DNA from: Deltaproteobacteria bacterium
Lineage (GTDB): Bacteria > Desulfobacterota_B > Binatia > Binatales > Binataceae
NCBI GenBank assembly: GCA_021827465.1
Contig: JAKAVX010000080.1
Span: 1-8,771 of the forward strand
Direction: 5' to 3'
DNA length: 8,771 nt
Shown here: positions 1 to 6,264 of the stretch, piece by piece
Position numbering within the stretch: the first letter of the stretch is position 1
Layout of the letters: the number at the start of each line of letters is the position of its first letter
Position numbers and translations under genes: made by a program
Notes under the pieces: model-generated
What the model saw: only the letters and a program-made list of their open reading frames with translations
Told to the model about the DNA's origin: nothing
Databases searched by the model: none

Positions 1-68
1 AAATATTCGCCGCGATTGAACGTCTCGATTGCCTGCTCAAACTTCTCGTCCACCGGAACAAAAACCAC
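1..68 (-). CDS. 5' fragment of a protein resembling DUF309 N-terminus (partial)
   Basis: Only the first 22 complete codons are inside the window; the gene continues past the left edge. From a GTG at 66-68 it reads as VVFVPVDEKFEQ followed by AIETFNRGEY. The 'FNRGEYF' pattern resembles the start of the conserved FN-x-GE-YFEAHE segment of DUF309 proteins, small helical proteins of unknown function, but the diagnostic part lies outside. The frame is open back to the thyX stop at 108-110. GTG at 66-68 is the best start I see, although the AAGGGG just before it is too close to be a normal ribosome site. The gene follows thyX by about 39 bases on the same strand and probably belongs to the same transcript. 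Function is not known from this fragment. Confidence 0.45.
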   Translation of the reverse strand, partial: MVFVPVDEKFEQAIETFNRGEY

Positions 69-107
69 GCCCCTTGAGACTTGGATGGAGCGAACGGCGA
101 AGGAACT

Positions 108-917
108 TCAGAGGTGTTCCTTATCCTCGACTGCGCGGAATTCCTGCTCGCTGAGCGCGCGTGCCTTGGCCGTGCCGTAGCGGTCGTAAAGCTCGAACAG
201 CGAGGACTTGTGCGGACGCACGCGCCCGAGCGGGCATTTTTGCCAATCTTCCAGCGTCTCGTCGCAGTAGCCCATCCGGTTCTCGCCGCATTTGGGCTGC
301 AGGAAGACCGCGATTTCGGGCAGCACGCGCTTTATCTCGGCCCTCATCAGCGCGACCATCCGCCGAATCTCCCATTGCGCCCGCACGCAAAGCCTGAGGT
401 CGCAGATGTGGAGCATCTCGGCGAAATTCACCATCACGTGGAAATTGGTCGGCGCTGCGTTAGGCAGCACGAAGCGCGCATCCTCGGCCGGGATGCCGGC
501 CTGGAGCGCGCGCGCATAAAGTTCCGAGGTGCGAGCCAGCAGTTGCTCGAACTCCTGTTCGAGACCGGCGCGCTGCCACGACTCCGGCATCACGAAGGCG
601 AGCCGTTCCTGCTTGAACTTTACGTAGCGCTGGCTCTGCTGCTCGAAGCTGATCCCGATGCGATGGCGGACGAACTGATGCGAGAGCGAGCGCGAGACGT
701 TGGCGATCCCGAACCAGAAAACGACCTGTTCGAGCGGCGAGGCGTGTCCGGTCTTGAGGCGCTCGCCGATGAACTGGCGAATCTTCTCGTGGCTGATTTT
801 CTCGGCCTCGATATTGCGCCAGATCTCGATCGGGCTGTCCGAGGAATAACAGGTGCGAAACGCCGCGTAGAGCTTCTCGAGCGGCGCGCGCGCGTAATCG
901 ATCAGCTTTACCTGCAT
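108..917 (-). CDS. thyX: Flavin-dependent thymidylate synthase ThyX
   Basis: ThyX makes dTMP from dUMP in the cytoplasm, using methylene-tetrahydrofolate as carbon donor and NAD(P)H through FAD; it replaces ThyA in many bacteria. The 269-residue product carries the hallmarks in order: GHASPLEQ near 57-64, SLSHQFVRHR at 77-86, the signature continuing to QSQRY (94-98), LPNAAPTN at 151-158, and LRLCVRAQWEIR at 174-185. Three late cysteines (210, 218, 228) precede a basic tail. The ATG at 915-917 is chosen because MQVKLIDYA is the normal ThyX beginning. The frame is open further upstream, but that extension overlaps the small gene before it and does not look like the family. An AGG sits five bases before the start, a weak ribosome site. 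Oddities: eight rather than seven residues separate RHR from the signature serine, and the usual N-x-R after TN reads N-F-A (164-166). The gene lies 53 bases after a zinc-ribbon gene. Confidence 0.95.
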   Translation of the reverse strand: MQVKLIDYARAPLEKLYAAFRTCYSSDSPIEIWRNIEAEKISHEKIRQFIGERLKTGHASPLEQVVFWFGIANVSRSLSHQFVRHRIGISFEQQSQRYVKFKQERLAFVMPESWQRAGLEQEFEQLLARTSELYARALQAGIPAEDARFVLPNAAPTNFHVMVNFAEMLHICDLRLCVRAQWEIRRMVALMRAEIKRVLPEIAVFLQPKCGENRMGYCDETLEDWQKCPLGRVRPHKSSLFELYDRYGTAKARALSEQEFRAVEDKEHL

Positions 918-970
918 CGTCGCCTGATTGCCCACGCTTCGCTTCCCCCGGGTGTGCGCCCGACGTTGCG

Positions 971-1135
971 CTAACGCCGAGCTTTGGATTTCGCCGAATG
1001 CTTTGGCGCCGCGGCGAACTTCGAATGGACCGGCGTCTTGTGCTTCTCGCAGCGGAAATCCCAAAGCCGAGCGTCCCGAACTGGCATCTGGTACTCAGCC
1101 TTGGCCTTGCATTTTGAACACTGGTAAGTCGACAA
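971..1135 (-). CDS. Small zinc-ribbon-like protein, 54 residues, TTG start
   Basis: No named family was recognised. The product is 54 residues: MSTYQCSKCKAKAEYQ at the start, a middle segment RLWDFRCEKH, and a lysine/alanine/arginine-rich tail. It shows a CxxC pair (Cys6, Cys9) and, 19 residues later, a CxxH pair (Cys29, His32), a spacing typical of small zinc ribbons. The tail from about residue 33 is strongly basic and low complexity, so nucleic-acid contact is possible but is inference. An in-frame TGA lies three codons upstream, leaving TTG at 1133-1135 as the only sensible start. GGGGTGA at 1142-1148 is a good ribosome site six bases before it. It is the first gene of the leftward thyX cluster, faces pyrD across a 142-base gap, and is too short and oddly started for most automatic gene calls. 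An alternative is a chance frame, but the metal-binding pattern plus the ribosome site argue against that. Confidence 0.65.
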   Translation of the reverse strand: MSTYQCSKCKAKAEYQMPVRDARLWDFRCEKHKTPVHSKFAAAPKHSAKSKARR

Positions 1136-1141
1136 TTCTCT

Positions 1142-1148
1142 TCACCCC
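1142..1148 (-). promoter_or_regulatory. Ribosome binding site GGGGTGA for the TTG-started gene
   Basis: Read on the minus strand, GGGGTGA lies six bases before the TTG at 1133-1135. It pairs well with the anti-Shine-Dalgarno sequence, and it decides that TTG is a real start, since an in-frame stop lies just upstream. Confidence 0.5.
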
Positions 1149-1162
1149 AAGGCTTTTTCAGG

Positions 1163-1168
1163 ATTGTA
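1163..1168 (-). promoter_or_regulatory. Candidate -10 box TACAAT for the zinc-ribbon/thyX cluster
   Basis: On the minus strand the hexamer TACAAT matches the sigma-70 -10 consensus at five of six positions. It would start transcription about 20 bases before the TTG start, leaving just room for the GGGGTGA ribosome site. No good -35 hexamer is seen 16-18 bases upstream, so this is tentative. Confidence 0.3.
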
Positions 1169-1239
1169 CTTCAACCGAAGCGAAAAGGCATCTTGCCCGG
1201 TTTAGGGGACTGCGCGCAACAGAAGCGACGGTGCATGGA

Positions 1240-1268
1240 TTGCCTGCGCTCGCCCCGCGCTCTAGATT
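1240..1268 (+). promoter_or_regulatory. Candidate sigma-70-like promoter for pyrD
   Basis: TTGCCT (1240-1245) and TAGATT (1263-1268) are separated by exactly 17 bases. Each matches the consensus hexamers at four of six positions. A start site about seven bases beyond the -10 box would fall only two or three bases before the pyrD ATG at 1278, which would make the message essentially leaderless. That agrees with the absence of a ribosome site in front of pyrD. The match quality is modest. Confidence 0.3.
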
Positions 1269-1277
1269 GCCCGAACG

Positions 1278-2357
1278 ATGCCGGCGTTTGCGCAAATCAT
1301 CTATCGCACGATGATGCGCCCGATACTGTTTCGGCTCGATGCCGAACGGGCGCATCGGCTCGCGATTTCGGCGCTCGCCGCGATGCCCGCGATTGGCCGT
1401 CGCCGCGACCCGCCGGAACTCGGAATCGATCTGTTCGGTCTTCATTTCACGAATCCGATCGGGCTTGCCGCCGGGATGGACAAGGACGCGCGCGCCGCGC
1501 ACGCATGGCAGGCGATGGGTTTCGGCTTTGCCGAACTTGGAACGATCACGCCACGGCCGCAGCCGGGGAATCCGCCGCCGAGGGTATGGCGCCTGCCCGC
1601 GGATCGCGCGGTGATCAACAGCCTCGGTTTTCCGAGCGAGGGAGCCGAGGTTGTCGCCGGGCGCGTCGAGGGGCTTCGCCGGCGCGGTATCGGAATCCCG
1701 ATCGCGCTCAACTTCGGTCCCAACAAGGACACGCCGCCGGACCGGGTCGCGGCGGATTACGCGGCGCTGATGCGCCGGCTTGGGCCGATGGCCGATTTCG
1801 TGGTGATCAACGTGAGCTCGCCCAACACGCCGGGGCTCAGGAACTGGCAGTCGCCCCTTCGGATGCGCGAGTTGTTCGCCGCGATGAACGCGGAAATCGC
1901 GCCCGGCACGCGGCGTCCGCCGATCCTGCTCAAGGTCGCGCCCGACCTCGACCCGCCGACGCTCCATGCGATCTGCGATACCGCGGTCGCCCTCAAGCTT
2001 GACGGTATCGTCGCGACGAACACGACGATTCACCGCGAGGAAGTGGGTGTCAGCTCCAGCTTCGAGGGCGGATTAAGCGGCGCACCGCTTCTGCCGGTTG
2101 CGCGGGGGCTCATCGCGGACATCTATCGCCATACCGGCGGCAGAATCGCGATAATCGGGGTGGGCGGAATAATGAGCGCCGAGGATGCGTTCGGCCATAT
2201 CGCGGCCGGGGCAAGCCTGGTCGAGCTTTATACGGGGCTTGTCTATGAGGGCCCGGGACTGGTCGCGGCGATCAAGGCCGGTCTTTGCGACTTGCTGAGG
2301 AGCAAAGGATTCCGCTCTATTAGCGAGGCGGTCGGAAGCGCAGCCCGAACGACGTAA
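1278..2357 (+). CDS. pyrD: Dihydroorotate dehydrogenase (quinone), class 2
   Basis: PyrD oxidises dihydroorotate to orotate in de novo pyrimidine synthesis, passing electrons through FMN to membrane quinone. The 359-residue length and an N-terminal helical extension (residues 1-45, starting MPAFAQIIYR) mark class 2, which sits on the inner face of the membrane. Visible landmarks are NPIGLAAGMDKD (59-70), ELGTITPRPQPGNP (86-99), NFGPNKDT (145-152), the catalytic loop NVSSPNTPGLR (178-188), LKVAPDLD (218-225), ATNTT (246-250), GGLSGAPL (264-271), and the FMN phosphate loop GVGGI (294-298). By alignment with the E. coli enzyme, Ser181 should be the catalytic base, whereas class 1 enzymes use cysteine. 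No ribosome site precedes the ATG; starts at Met12 or Met13 are possible but would trim the membrane-binding extension. It faces the thyX cluster, another pyrimidine function, across a short divergent region. Confidence 0.96.
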   Translation: MPAFAQIIYRTMMRPILFRLDAERAHRLAISALAAMPAIGRRRDPPELGIDLFGLHFTNPIGLAAGMDKDARAAHAWQAMGFGFAELGTITPRPQPGNPPPRVWRLPADRAVINSLGFPSEGAEVVAGRVEGLRRRGIGIPIALNFGPNKDTPPDRVAADYAALMRRLGPMADFVVINVSSPNTPGLRNWQSPLRMRELFAAMNAEIAPGTRRPPILLKVAPDLDPPTLHAICDTAVALKLDGIVATNTTIHREEVGVSSSFEGGLSGAPLLPVARGLIADIYRHTGGRIAIIGVGGIMSAEDAFGHIAAGASLVELYTGLVYEGPGLVAAIKAGLCDLLRSKGFRSISEAVGSAARTT

Positions 2358-2410
2358 ATCGTAACGGCGCGTGCGACAGGGAGCGTGAGGGACTGTTCAG
2401 TTCGAGTCGC

Positions 2411-2415
2411 GGAGG
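2411..2415 (+). promoter_or_regulatory. Ribosome binding site GGAGG for the rhodanese gene
   Basis: GGAGG lies seven bases before the ATG at 2423. This strong site fixes the start of the sulfurtransferase gene. The 65-base gap after pyrD shows no clear terminator, so read-through from pyrD is possible. Confidence 0.65.
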
Positions 2416-2422
2416 CGTATCG

Positions 2423-3253
2423 ATGGCTCAGGCGGAAAACAAGGCGGATTTTCTGGTTGACGCGCGATGGCTTGGGGCCCATCGCTACGACCCGGACGTG
2501 GTCATCGTGGACACGCGCTCGGCGAAGGACTACTGGGCGGGGCATCTCCGCGGCGCGCGTCATTTCGACCCGTTTCCGTTTCATCATTACGAGTCCGACG
2601 AGCGCGGCACCGCCGAGTTCAAGTCGCAACTGGAATGGATCTTTTCGGCGCTCGGGATAAACACGCGCAAGACGGTCGTGTTTTACGAGGAGAACTCCGG
2701 GATGCGGGCGGCGCGATGCGCGTGGGCGCTGGAATTCATGGGACATCGCGCGGCGAAGATTCTCGACGGTGGCCTCGGCGCGCTTTCCGGCGAGAAGCTC
2801 ACAACCGAGGCACATCCGGTTACGCCTGAGCGCTTCGACGGCACGCCGCGCGACGAAGCGGCGGCCTCGCGGCCGTACCTGGTCGAGCGGATCGGACGGC
2901 CCGAGGTGCAGATCTTCGACGTCAGAAGCGACGCCGAATACTACAGCGAGAAGGTCCGCGCGAAACACGGCGGCGCAATCCCCGGCGCATACCATCTGGA
3001 CTGGACCGAGGCGCTCGACGGTGCCGGGCGCTTCAAGCCGGCCGCGGAGCTTCGCTCAATGTACGAGCGGCTGGGATTGGAGACCGGCGCGGAGATAATT
3101 CCGTATTGCCAGGGTGGTTATCGCGCGGCGCATGCCTATTTCGCGCTCCGGCTGGCGGGCTATCCGAGCGTGCGCAATTACTGGGGTTCGTGGGGTGAGT
3201 GGGGCAATCACGACGACGTGCCGATCGAGCATCCGCACCGTCCAAGACAGTAG
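2423..3253 (+). CDS. Two-domain rhodanese-type sulfurtransferase
   Basis: The 276-residue product is a tandem rhodanese of the thiosulfate/3-mercaptopyruvate sulfurtransferase type, which moves sulfane sulfur through a cysteine persulfide to cyanide, thiols or protein acceptors. The N-terminal repeat (about 8-125) has the VIVDTRSAKDYWAGHLRGA fold marker but no catalytic cysteine loop, as usual for the structural half. The C-terminal repeat (about 150-265) has IFDVRSDAEYY, the loop CQGGYRA with catalytic Cys229, and the closing Y-x-GSW-x-EW signature (253-260). The CxGGxR loop resembles thiosulfate sulfurtransferases more than the CGSGVTA loop of SseA-type mercaptopyruvate enzymes, but substrate cannot be fixed from sequence. 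No signal peptide is visible, so it is cytoplasmic. GGAGG seven bases upstream supports the start. It is followed after 13 bases by pcp, probably on the same message. Confidence 0.9.
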   Translation: MAQAENKADFLVDARWLGAHRYDPDVVIVDTRSAKDYWAGHLRGARHFDPFPFHHYESDERGTAEFKSQLEWIFSALGINTRKTVVFYEENSGMRAARCAWALEFMGHRAAKILDGGLGALSGEKLTTEAHPVTPERFDGTPRDEAAASRPYLVERIGRPEVQIFDVRSDAEYYSEKVRAKHGGAIPGAYHLDWTEALDGAGRFKPAAELRSMYERLGLETGAEIIPYCQGGYRAAHAYFALRLAGYPSVRNYWGSWGEWGNHDDVPIEHPHRPRQ

Positions 3254-3266
3254 GGCTCGGCTCGCG

Positions 3267-3920
3267 ATGGCGTCGCTCATCCTGGTAAGCGGGTTCGAGC
3301 CCTTCGGAGGCGAGCGGATCAATCCGTCGTGGGAGGTTGCGCGCGCTCTCGACGGCGAGATTGTCGAAGGACTTGCGGTCAAGGCGATCCGCGCGCCGGT
3401 CAATTGCGTTAAAGCGGCGGCGCGCGTGAACGACGCGGTCGCGCGTTTCAGGCCACGGGCCTTTCTCGGGCTTGGCCAGGCGGGCGGACGCGCGGCGATT
3501 TCGCTCGAGCGCGTCGCTATAAACCTTTTCCAGAACCGAAACGGCCGAAACCTCGACACGCGCGACGACGCTCGCACGCTGATTGACGGAGCGCCCGACG
3601 CGTACTTCGCACGTCTTCCGCTGCAAGCGATCCTGAAGGCGCTCAGGCGGCATCGGATTCCCGCGTCGGTCTCGCTCAGTGCCGGCGCGTACGCGTGCAA
3701 CGCCGCGATGTACGCGGCGCTTCATGCGCTGCGCCGCAGGCCCGCCGTGCCGGCAGGCTTTATCCATCTGCCTTACGACGCGGCGCAGGCCGCGCGCCAT
3801 CCCGAAAGCGCGAGCATGTCGCTTCAGGCGATGGAGAGCGCGGTGCGCCTTGCGATAGCGATTATCGCCGGCGCCGCGAGCGAAACCGGGCGCCAGCGTT
3901 CTCGCCGCGTGATTACTTGA
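3267..3920 (+). CDS. pcp: Pyroglutamyl peptidase I (pyrrolidone-carboxylate peptidase)
   Basis: This cytoplasmic cysteine peptidase (family C15) removes N-terminal pyroglutamate from peptides. The 217-residue length is normal for the family. It begins with the family-typical MASLILVSGFEPFGGERINPS, which is why the ATG at 3267 was chosen although the frame is open to 3114 inside the preceding gene. The catalytic triad is intact: Glu81 in GLGQAGGR...SLERVAIN, Cys144 in AGAYACNAAMY, and His167 in FIHLPYD. The upstream gene ends 13 bases earlier, and an AGGG overlapping that stop codon is the only possible ribosome site (spacing 11), so translation may be coupled. The last 12 residues are arginine-rich and beyond the usual fold. 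Its stop overlaps the stop of the leftward cyclase-family gene by 8 bases. The physiological substrate is unknown. Confidence 0.93.
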   Translation: MASLILVSGFEPFGGERINPSWEVARALDGEIVEGLAVKAIRAPVNCVKAAARVNDAVARFRPRAFLGLGQAGGRAAISLERVAINLFQNRNGRNLDTRDDARTLIDGAPDAYFARLPLQAILKALRRHRIPASVSLSAGAYACNAAMYAALHALRRRPAVPAGFIHLPYDAAQAARHPESASMSLQAMESAVRLAIAIIAGAASETGRQRSRRVIT

Positions 3921-4890
3921 TCGCGACCGCGTTGGGCGGCGAGGCTATTCCTCCCTCGAGATTGAGCGGCACCGAGACCACCATGAACTCGTAGCGGCCG
4001 TCCGCCGCGCAATCCGCGGCCAGATCATCGAGCACGAACTGCTCACCGATCGGAAGCCCGAGCAGCGAGAGCGTGCGATAGTGCAGCGCGCCCTCGTTCC
4101 TGAAATCCCACGGCCACGGTTCCACGGCGGGACAATCCGTGCCGACCGCGGCGAGCCGATTGTCCCAGAACCACGCGACCATCTCGCGGCTGTCATCGAT
4201 ACCGCAGGACTTGAGCGCCTCCAGCGGCGCCATCGCGCGCTTCTCCGCGTCCGACGACTTGACGTACGCCTGCATCCAGCCCGTCCGTATCAGCAGGATC
4301 GTTCCGGGTCTGAGCTTGCCGCCCTGGGCCGCAAGCGCCTGCTTGAGATCGTCGAGGCTGTATTTCTCGTTGCTGAGCGGATTAAGCGGACGGCCCTGTT
4401 CGCTGCGGTATTTGCAGACATCGACCAGTACTGCGCGTCCGACGAATTTGTCAGCCCACTTCTGGATGCCGAGCTTGCCGTCGGGGCCGTCCTTGATCTC
4501 CTTCTGCTTGACGCCGTTGTAGAAGGCGTTATGGCGGACGTGACCGATATGGGCGAGGCCGTCCCACTGGCTTCCTTCCTGCGTGTTGTAGTTGTCGAGC
4601 GAGTCGTCGTGGCCGAGCAATCCGTACTGCTCGAAGGTGACGATATTGTGCCGGGCGGGCGTGCGATTGAAGAGAGGAGGCTTGGCGTAGTTTATCGGGG
4701 TGTCGAGCCGGAACACCTTGCCCTTCTGCACCAGCCGTGCCGCCTCGATCACGCCCTGGGGAGTGAGAAAGTTGAGGCATCCAAGTTCGTCATCGTCGCC
4801 GAACACGCCCCACGAGGAATCCTCGGGCGCGCCTTTCTTAACCGGCAGCTGCGAGAACTGCGGAATTTTCGCGAAATCGATTTTAGCCAT
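3913..4890 (-). CDS. Cyclase family protein (kynurenine formamidase-like metal hydrolase)
   Basis: The 325-residue product belongs to the cyclase/KynB fold family (PF04199), metal-dependent hydrolases acting on amides, lactones or ring bonds. It falls in the longer subgroup that starts with a WG-x-x-DD-ELGCLNFLTP block (27-44). The metal region reads GSQWDGLAHIGH (106-117): Asp110 and His114 are kept, but the position that is histidine in HxGTHxDxPxH of true kynurenine formamidases is Gln108. Later landmarks are LLIRTGWM (199-206), GTDCPAVE (250-257), H270 in HYRTLSLLG, GE at 282-283, and the closing PLNLEGGIASPPNAVAI. No signal peptide is seen. A strong GGAGGG six bases upstream fixes the start. 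The substrate cannot be predicted; neighbours are not tryptophan-degradation genes, so kynurenine formamidase itself is unlikely. It converges on and overlaps pcp by 8 bases. Confidence 0.85.
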   Translation of the reverse strand: MAKIDFAKIPQFSQLPVKKGAPEDSSWGVFGDDDELGCLNFLTPQGVIEAARLVQKGKVFRLDTPINYAKPPLFNRTPARHNIVTFEQYGLLGHDDSLDNYNTQEGSQWDGLAHIGHVRHNAFYNGVKQKEIKDGPDGKLGIQKWADKFVGRAVLVDVCKYRSEQGRPLNPLSNEKYSLDDLKQALAAQGGKLRPGTILLIRTGWMQAYVKSSDAEKRAMAPLEALKSCGIDDSREMVAWFWDNRLAAVGTDCPAVEPWPWDFRNEGALHYRTLSLLGLPIGEQFVLDDLAADCAADGRYEFMVVSVPLNLEGGIASPPNAVAIK

Positions 4891-5067
4891 CGCCGACCCT
4901 CCGCTTGTGTCTAGGCTTCGTCTCGCTCCGAACCGGCTGCGATGTCAAGTCTCGCGGCCCGTTTCGAAAGTCTTGTATCCATGGCCAATTCTGAGATTGA
5001 TTTATCCAGCCGTGTACGCATGATGCGGGAGATAAAGTCGAAGATGGAAGCCAGGTCAGCCTGATCT
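4891..5067. other. Divergent intergenic region, cyclase gene / beta-propeller gene
   Basis: This 177-base gap lies between two divergently transcribed genes. Leftward, it holds a perfect TTGACA (plus-strand 4943-4948), but the matching -10 window at 16-18 bases spacing is poor, so a promoter is only suggested. Rightward, I see no convincing promoter. A 27-codon frame (4981-5064, beginning MANSEIDLSS) ends three bases before the next gene's ATG; its ribosome site is weak and its codon use is not clearly gene-like. Confidence 0.4.
4897..4902 (-). promoter_or_regulatory. Ribosome binding site GGAGGG for the cyclase-family gene
   Basis: On the minus strand GGAGGG lies six bases before the ATG at 4888-4890. 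It is a near-ideal Shine-Dalgarno site and supports this start. Confidence 0.65.
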
Positions 5068-6246
5068 ATGGGGAATTTGAAGGCCATGGCGCGGATCGCG
5101 CCTACGCTGGTCGCGCTTGCGATACTTGCGATTGCACTGGGCACGACCGCCGGATGCGGCAACACCTTCGGCTTCGGAAATTATGCCAGCGCCAGCGCGA
5201 CGCCGACATCGTCGGCCTCGCCCGGCACGGGCGCGTTTCTGTACGCTTCGAATTACAACGACGGGCGAATCGCGGAGTTCGCGCGCAACACTTCCACCGG
5301 CGCGCTCACGCTAAAAGGCACGGTGACGGCCGGTTCAAGCCAGGGCCCGCGCGGGCTCGCCGTAGACCCGTCGAACAGTTACCTGTACGCGGCCAATTAT
5401 GCCGACGGCTACGTCCATGAGTTTTCGATCAGCGGCAACGGCACGCTTTCGAGCATCGGCAAGGTTGCGTCCGGCACGAACCCCGAAGCGATCGCGATCA
5501 CTCCCAACGGGCAGTACGTTTACGTCATCAACTTCGGCAACGGCACGAACGGAACGGTTTCCGAATACTCGATTGGCTCCTCGGGAACTCTGAGCTCGAT
5601 AGGCACTGTAACGGGGATCGCCGGACCGCTCGGCATCGCGATCACTCCCGACGGTTCGTATCTCTACGTCGCCGATAACACGGCCGGCGTGATCTGGTCG
5701 TACGTCATCAACTCCAACGGCACGCTGACGTTGAGCGCCGCCGCGATGCCCAGCCTTGGGACCACGACGGGAACTCCCGAATTCGAAGCGGCAGCCTCGG
5801 ATTCCAGCGGCGAATACCTGTTCGTTACCGATCTCTCAACGGGCGCGGTCTCCGGATTCATGGTTTCGAGCGGGACACTCATCTTCGCCGGAACCTTTAC
5901 GACCGGAAGCGTAACGAACCAGCCGCTCGGAATGGGGCTCGCCCTCAATGGCGGCAACTATTATCTGTTCACGGCCAACTCGGCCGGAAACTCGGTTTCG
6001 GCCTTCAGCCGGCTCGCCGCGAACCTGACGCTGCTCAACGCAATCCCTGGACCCAACGCGCCGACCGGGCTCGCGGTCGATCCGCAGGGCGCGTACGTCT
6101 ATACGGGCGACAGCGGCGACGGCACGGTCGCGCAGATGCAGATAAACGGCAGTTGCGGTCAGCCGCTGTGCGCGATGGGCACTTTCAACACCGAAAGCCC
6201 CGCCAACTCGAACGCCGGAACCGGCTTCGTCGTGATGACCAACTAG
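5068..6246 (+). CDS. Secreted seven-repeat beta-propeller protein, probable lipoprotein
   Basis: The 392-residue product resembles the lactonase / YVTN-type seven-bladed beta-propellers (PF10282-like). A hydrophobic signal (about 9-27, APTLVALAILAIALG) ends in TTAGC, so Cys30 is the likely lipidated residue; threonine at -3 makes the lipobox imperfect. A Ser/Ala/Thr/Pro linker (40-53) follows. Seven repeats then begin near 58, 106, 151, 199, 251, 300 and 344, each with a strand such as LYAANY or LYVADN. Most are followed by a turn, a GTL-type strand and a stretch such as GLAVDP or AIAITPNG. Cys363 and Cys368 in the last blade could form a disulfide in the periplasm or outside. The start may be Met1 or Met7 (5086); neither has a strong ribosome site. 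Catalytic function is not evident; a lactonase activity or a binding scaffold are both possible. An ABC ATPase gene follows after 18 bases. Confidence 0.82.
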   Translation: MGNLKAMARIAPTLVALAILAIALGTTAGCGNTFGFGNYASASATPTSSASPGTGAFLYASNYNDGRIAEFARNTSTGALTLKGTVTAGSSQGPRGLAVDPSNSYLYAANYADGYVHEFSISGNGTLSSIGKVASGTNPEAIAITPNGQYVYVINFGNGTNGTVSEYSIGSSGTLSSIGTVTGIAGPLGIAITPDGSYLYVADNTAGVIWSYVINSNGTLTLSAAAMPSLGTTTGTPEFEAAASDSSGEYLFVTDLSTGAVSGFMVSSGTLIFAGTFTTGSVTNQPLGMGLALNGGNYYLFTANSAGNSVSAFSRLAANLTLLNAIPGPNAPTGLAVDPQGAYVYTGDSGDGTVAQMQINGSCGQPLCAMGTFNTESPANSNAGTGFVVMTN

Positions 6247-6264
6247 AGCGCGCGTTTTTTTCGA

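Larger units (their letters stand above)
1136..1277. other. Divergent control region between the thyX cluster and pyrD
   Basis: This 142-base gap separates two gene sets transcribed away from each other. It contains a candidate leftward -10 (1163-1168), the leftward ribosome site (1142-1148) and a candidate rightward promoter (1240-1268). I see no clear operator palindrome, riboswitch or attenuator hairpin in it. Confidence 0.55.

Noticed and set aside
81..974. Plus-strand open frame of 297 codons opposite thyX
   Set aside because: It lies entirely opposite a clear thyX gene, its protein has no recognisable motif, and such antisense frames are expected in GC-rich DNA.
918..1064. 49-residue N-terminal extension of ThyX to an ATG at 1062-1064
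   Set aside because: It overlaps the zinc-ribbon gene in another frame and precedes the canonical MQVKLIDYA start; it is not family-like.
1158..2033. Minus-strand open frame of 291 codons opposite pyrD
   Set aside because: It is arginine-rich, motif-free and antisense to a certain gene.
3114..3266. Upstream extension of pcp inside the rhodanese gene
   Set aside because: The family start MASLILVSGFEPFGG begins at 3267; upstream residues are the out-of-frame reading of the rhodanese end.
2243..3800. Minus-strand frames (2243-2995, 3033-3800) opposite the rhodanese and pcp genes
   Set aside because: The encoded proteins are arginine-rich with no motifs, while the plus strand carries intact catalytic motifs.
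4081..4914. Plus-strand open frame of 277 codons opposite the cyclase-family gene
   Set aside because: Antisense to a gene with a strong ribosome site and conserved motifs; the protein has no recognisable features.
6247..6264. GCGCGC followed by seven T as a terminator after the propeller gene
   Set aside because: GCGCGC cannot form a hairpin with a loop of its own and no matching arm is nearby, so the T-run alone is not enough.
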